Notes under the pieces: model-generated
Databases searched by the model: none
The model's input: the letters and a program-made list of their open reading frames with translations, nothing else
What the model was told of the DNA's origin: nothing
Shown: one piece after another, positions 6,014 to 7,640 of the stretch
Layout of the letters: each line of letters starts with the position of its first letter
Position numbering within the stretch: position 1 is the first letter of the stretch
Assembly (NCBI GenBank): GCA_002402085.1
Contig: NVVB01000015.1
Span: 45,421-53,060 of the forward strand
Reading direction: 5' to 3'
From: Gammaproteobacteria bacterium
GTDB taxonomy: Bacteria; Pseudomonadota; Gammaproteobacteria; Pseudomonadales; UBA3067
DNA: 7,640 bases
Program-made: the position numbers and the translations under genes

Positions 6014-6526
6014 ATGTCGAACGAGCAATTACCTAAAAAAATCGATCCGCTCAAGCTTATTAATCATGAAGTAAGCTTGACGGGTACCATTAATCTTGAA
6101 GATATGACTCGCTTAAATGCGTGCATTGAAGGGGGAGATCCCCTGGTGCAAGCAGATCTGAGTTTTTATCGAGATGGGCAGCGCTTTCGAGTCATTGAAG
6201 GCAGCTGTAGCGCCAAAGTCAGTTTGGTGTGTCAGCGTTGCTTAGAGCCTACGGACGTGTCCTTAGACGCTGAGTTTGCGTTAGCTGTGGTCACTGATGA
6301 TGAATGGGCGAAGAAGCTGCCTAAACGATACGACGCTTTAATCCTGGAAGAGAGCCCTATTTTGCTCGCTGAAGTGGTTGAAGACGAGCTTTTGCTTTGT
6401 TTGCCGTCTGTGCCAAAGCATACGCATGAATGTGATATTGCTAATTTGGATTTCGAAAATCCTAAGTTAGAGACCGAAGCCAAACCTAATCCGTTTGAAG
6501 TGTTGGCTGAGTTAAAGAAAAAATAG
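6014..6526 (+). CDS. yceD: YceD family protein (DUF177), 23S rRNA accumulation factor
   Basis: YceD/DUF177 proteins are almost always encoded directly before rpmF. Members have been linked to 23S rRNA accumulation in bacteria and plastids, but the molecular activity is not settled. The 170-residue product aligns by eye with E. coli YceD from the first residues (LPKKIDPLKL) to the end. It has the CQRC pair (Cys73, Cys76), a further Cys140 in HECD, the VEDELLLCLPSVPKH segment (122-136) and the C-terminal KPNPFEVLAELKKK. The paired cysteines could bind a metal. There is no Shine-Dalgarno before ATG 6014 (the preceding bases are TTTCGCGCTT), and the strong promoter leaves almost no leader. No internal start would preserve the conserved N terminus. 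rpmF follows 48 nt downstream, indicating an operon. Confidence 0.93.
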   Translation: MSNEQLPKKIDPLKLINHEVSLTGTINLEDMTRLNACIEGGDPLVQADLSFYRDGQRFRVIEGSCSAKVSLVCQRCLEPTDVSLDAEFALAVVTDDEWAKKLPKRYDALILEESPILLAEVVEDELLLCLPSVPKHTHECDIANLDFENPKLETEAKPNPFEVLAELKKK

Positions 6527-6574
6527 TATTGAACTTAATGAAGTTGAATTAATTGTTACTTGGAGAGTTAACCC

Positions 6575-6763
6575 ATGGCTGTACAAAAGAGTAAAAAATC
6601 TCGTTCTAAGCGAGGCACACGTCGATCTCATGATTCGCTAGGCGGCGCAACATTGTCGGCAGATCAACTTACTGGTGAGATTCACCGACGTCACAATGTA
6701 TCTCCTGAAGGTTTTTATCGGGGGCGCCAAGTGGTTGTCTCTACAGATAATGACGAAGAATAA
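6575..6763 (+). CDS. rpmF: 50S ribosomal protein L32
   Basis: L32 is a small basic protein of the large ribosomal subunit. The 62-residue product starts [22 protein letters not shown], the diagnostic L32 signature, and continues with [22 protein letters not shown], matching the E. coli protein almost position for position. It is a few residues longer than the 57-residue E. coli form because of an acidic tail (STDNDEE). It lacks the zinc-binding cysteines found in some other bacterial L32 proteins. GGAG at 6562-6565 lies 9 nt before the ATG, a good ribosome binding site. A small hairpin AACTT/AAGTT (6532-6545) lies in the spacer from yceD. It is co-directional with yceD and plsX, with only 20 nt before plsX. 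Confidence 0.97.
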   Translation: MAVQKSKKSRSKRGTRRSHDSLGGATLSADQLTGEIHRRHNVSPEGFYRGRQVVVSTDNDEE

Positions 6764-6783
6764 GAAATAAATAAGATACAAAA

Positions 6784-7640
6784 TTGACAAAATTGACTAT
6801 TGCCGTCGATGCAATGGGGGGAGATCACGGCATAAGTGTCTCTGTCCCCGCCGCTCGAGAGTGCCTAAAACAAAATCAAAACCTGAACTTGATCCTCGTC
6901 GGTGACGAGCGAGCGATCAAATCTAGTCTAGAGCATAGCGAGTTTTCTGCCGACCAGCTTCGTCGAGTGCGGGTTCAAGCCGCCTCAGAAGTGGTGGGTA
7001 TGGATGAAAAACCTTCTTCTGCTATGCGTAATAAAAAAGACTCATCAATGCGAGTTGCCGTTAATTTGGTGAAAAGCAAAGAAGCGGATGCTTGCGTAAG
7101 TGCAGGTAATACCGGCGCCTTAATGGCTATTTCCCGCTTCGTATTGAAAACCTTTAAAGAGATTGATCGTCCGGCCATAGTATTTAATATGCCTGGCCTG
7201 AATGGTCATTGTCACCTTTTGGATCTTGGTGCAAACATCGACTGTAGTGCTGAACAATTGTTTCAGTTTGGATTGATGGGCACTATTTTAGCCAAAGCCG
7301 TCGATGGTATAGATAGGCCTCGAGTAGGACTGCTTAATATTGGCGAAGAAGAAATCAAAGGCAATGAAGCAATTAGGCAAGCTGCTGATATGTTTACCAA
7401 AAATGATTCAATTAATTACATTGGGTTCATTGAAGGGGATGGCATATACAGTGGTGAAGCTGACGTGGTTGTGTGCGATGGTTTCGTGGGTAATGTAGCG
7501 CTCAAATCCAGTGAAGGTGTGGCGAAGGTTATTGGCCAAATTATTAAGGAAGAGTTGCAACGTAATTGGTTAACCAAAATGGGCGCTTTGCTTACGATGC
7601 CCCTTTGGAAAGCCATGGCGCGTCGCATGGATCCCGGTGA
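6784..7640 (+). CDS. plsX: Phosphate acyltransferase PlsX (3' end outside window)
   Basis: PlsX converts acyl-ACP and phosphate to acyl-phosphate, the acyl donor for PlsY at the start of phospholipid synthesis; it is a peripheral membrane enzyme. The reading frame is open from TTG 6784 to the window edge (285 codons plus two bases). Family motifs in order are LTIAVDAMGGDHG (4-16), SSMRVAVNLV, CVSAGNTGALMA, LDLGANIDC, LLNIGEEEIKGN, INYIGFIEGD and VVCDGFVGNVALKS. An in-frame TAA at 6772 leaves TTG 6784 as the first possible start. It gives MTKLTIAVDAMGGD, which aligns exactly with E. coli MTRLTLALDVMGGD; the other TTG, at 6793, would lose three conserved residues. The Shine-Dalgarno is very weak (AAGA about 7 nt upstream). 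It lies 20 nt after rpmF, so it is probably translated from the same mRNA. Confidence 0.95.
   Translation, partial: MTKLTIAVDAMGGDHGISVSVPAARECLKQNQNLNLILVGDERAIKSSLEHSEFSADQLRRVRVQAASEVVGMDEKPSSAMRNKKDSSMRVAVNLVKSKEADACVSAGNTGALMAISRFVLKTFKEIDRPAIVFNMPGLNGHCHLLDLGANIDCSAEQLFQFGLMGTILAKAVDGIDRPRVGLLNIGEEEIKGNEAIRQAADMFTKNDSINYIGFIEGDGIYSGEADVVVCDGFVGNVALKSSEGVAKVIGQIIKEELQRNWLTKMGALLTMPLWKAMARRMDPG

Noticed and set aside
6784..6798. TTGACAAAATTGACT with two -35-like boxes at the plsX start
   Set aside because: It is the beginning of the plsX coding sequence (MTKLT), and no -10 box lies 16-18 bases downstream.
6232..7628. Minus-strand frames opposite yceD and plsX
   Set aside because: They run antisense to conserved coding sequence and show low-complexity Ser-rich composition.

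Overview
This window is a compact, conserved chromosomal block from a gammaproteobacterium. The proteins recognised are RNase E, RluC, a HAD-IA phosphatase, an S49 peptidase, a Maf/YceF pyrophosphatase, YceD (DUF177), ribosomal protein L32 and PlsX. Enterobacteria such as E. coli keep rne / rluC / yceF / yceD-rpmF-plsX in this arrangement, but without the HAD and S49 genes between rluC and yceF. Having both genes there is, from memory, the Pseudomonas aeruginosa arrangement. I therefore infer a Pseudomonadales, Cellvibrionales or Oceanospirillales-type bacterium. Base composition is moderate, and I see no mobile element, tRNA, rRNA or CRISPR.

Layout. Positions 1-1704 (minus strand) hold the first 568 codons of rne, with its 3' end outside the window. 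Positions 1705-2443 are a 739-base gene-free region that I read as the long rne mRNA leader plus two back-to-back promoters. Then, on the plus strand, come rluC (2444-3379), a HAD phosphatase (about 3488-4156) and an S49 signal-peptide-peptidase-like gene (4187-5164), in one direction and probably largely co-transcribed. The minus-strand maf/yceF gene (5278-5883) converges on them, and a shared hairpin covers its stop codon. A 130-base divergent promoter region separates maf from the plus-strand yceD - rpmF - plsX operon (6014 to the window end, plsX cut off).

How the genes relate. Three themes meet here: RNA metabolism and ribosome building (RNase E, RluC, YceD, L32), housecleaning of metabolites and membrane peptides (HAD phosphatase, Maf, S49 peptidase), and the start of phospholipid synthesis (PlsX, normally followed by fab genes). 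L32 and PlsX in one transcript tie ribosome production to membrane synthesis, as is known in E. coli.

No new multi-gene system is visible. The most interesting material is non-coding. One is a 55-nt, about 20-bp stem-loop in the presumed rne leader; it forms fully only on the rne-sense strand because two G-U pairs become C-A mismatches on the other strand. It resembles in layout the autoregulatory hp2 element of E. coli rne. Another is a near-consensus sigma-70 promoter placed so close to the yceD start codon that the mRNA would be essentially leaderless. There are also two strong inverted repeats in the rne leader.
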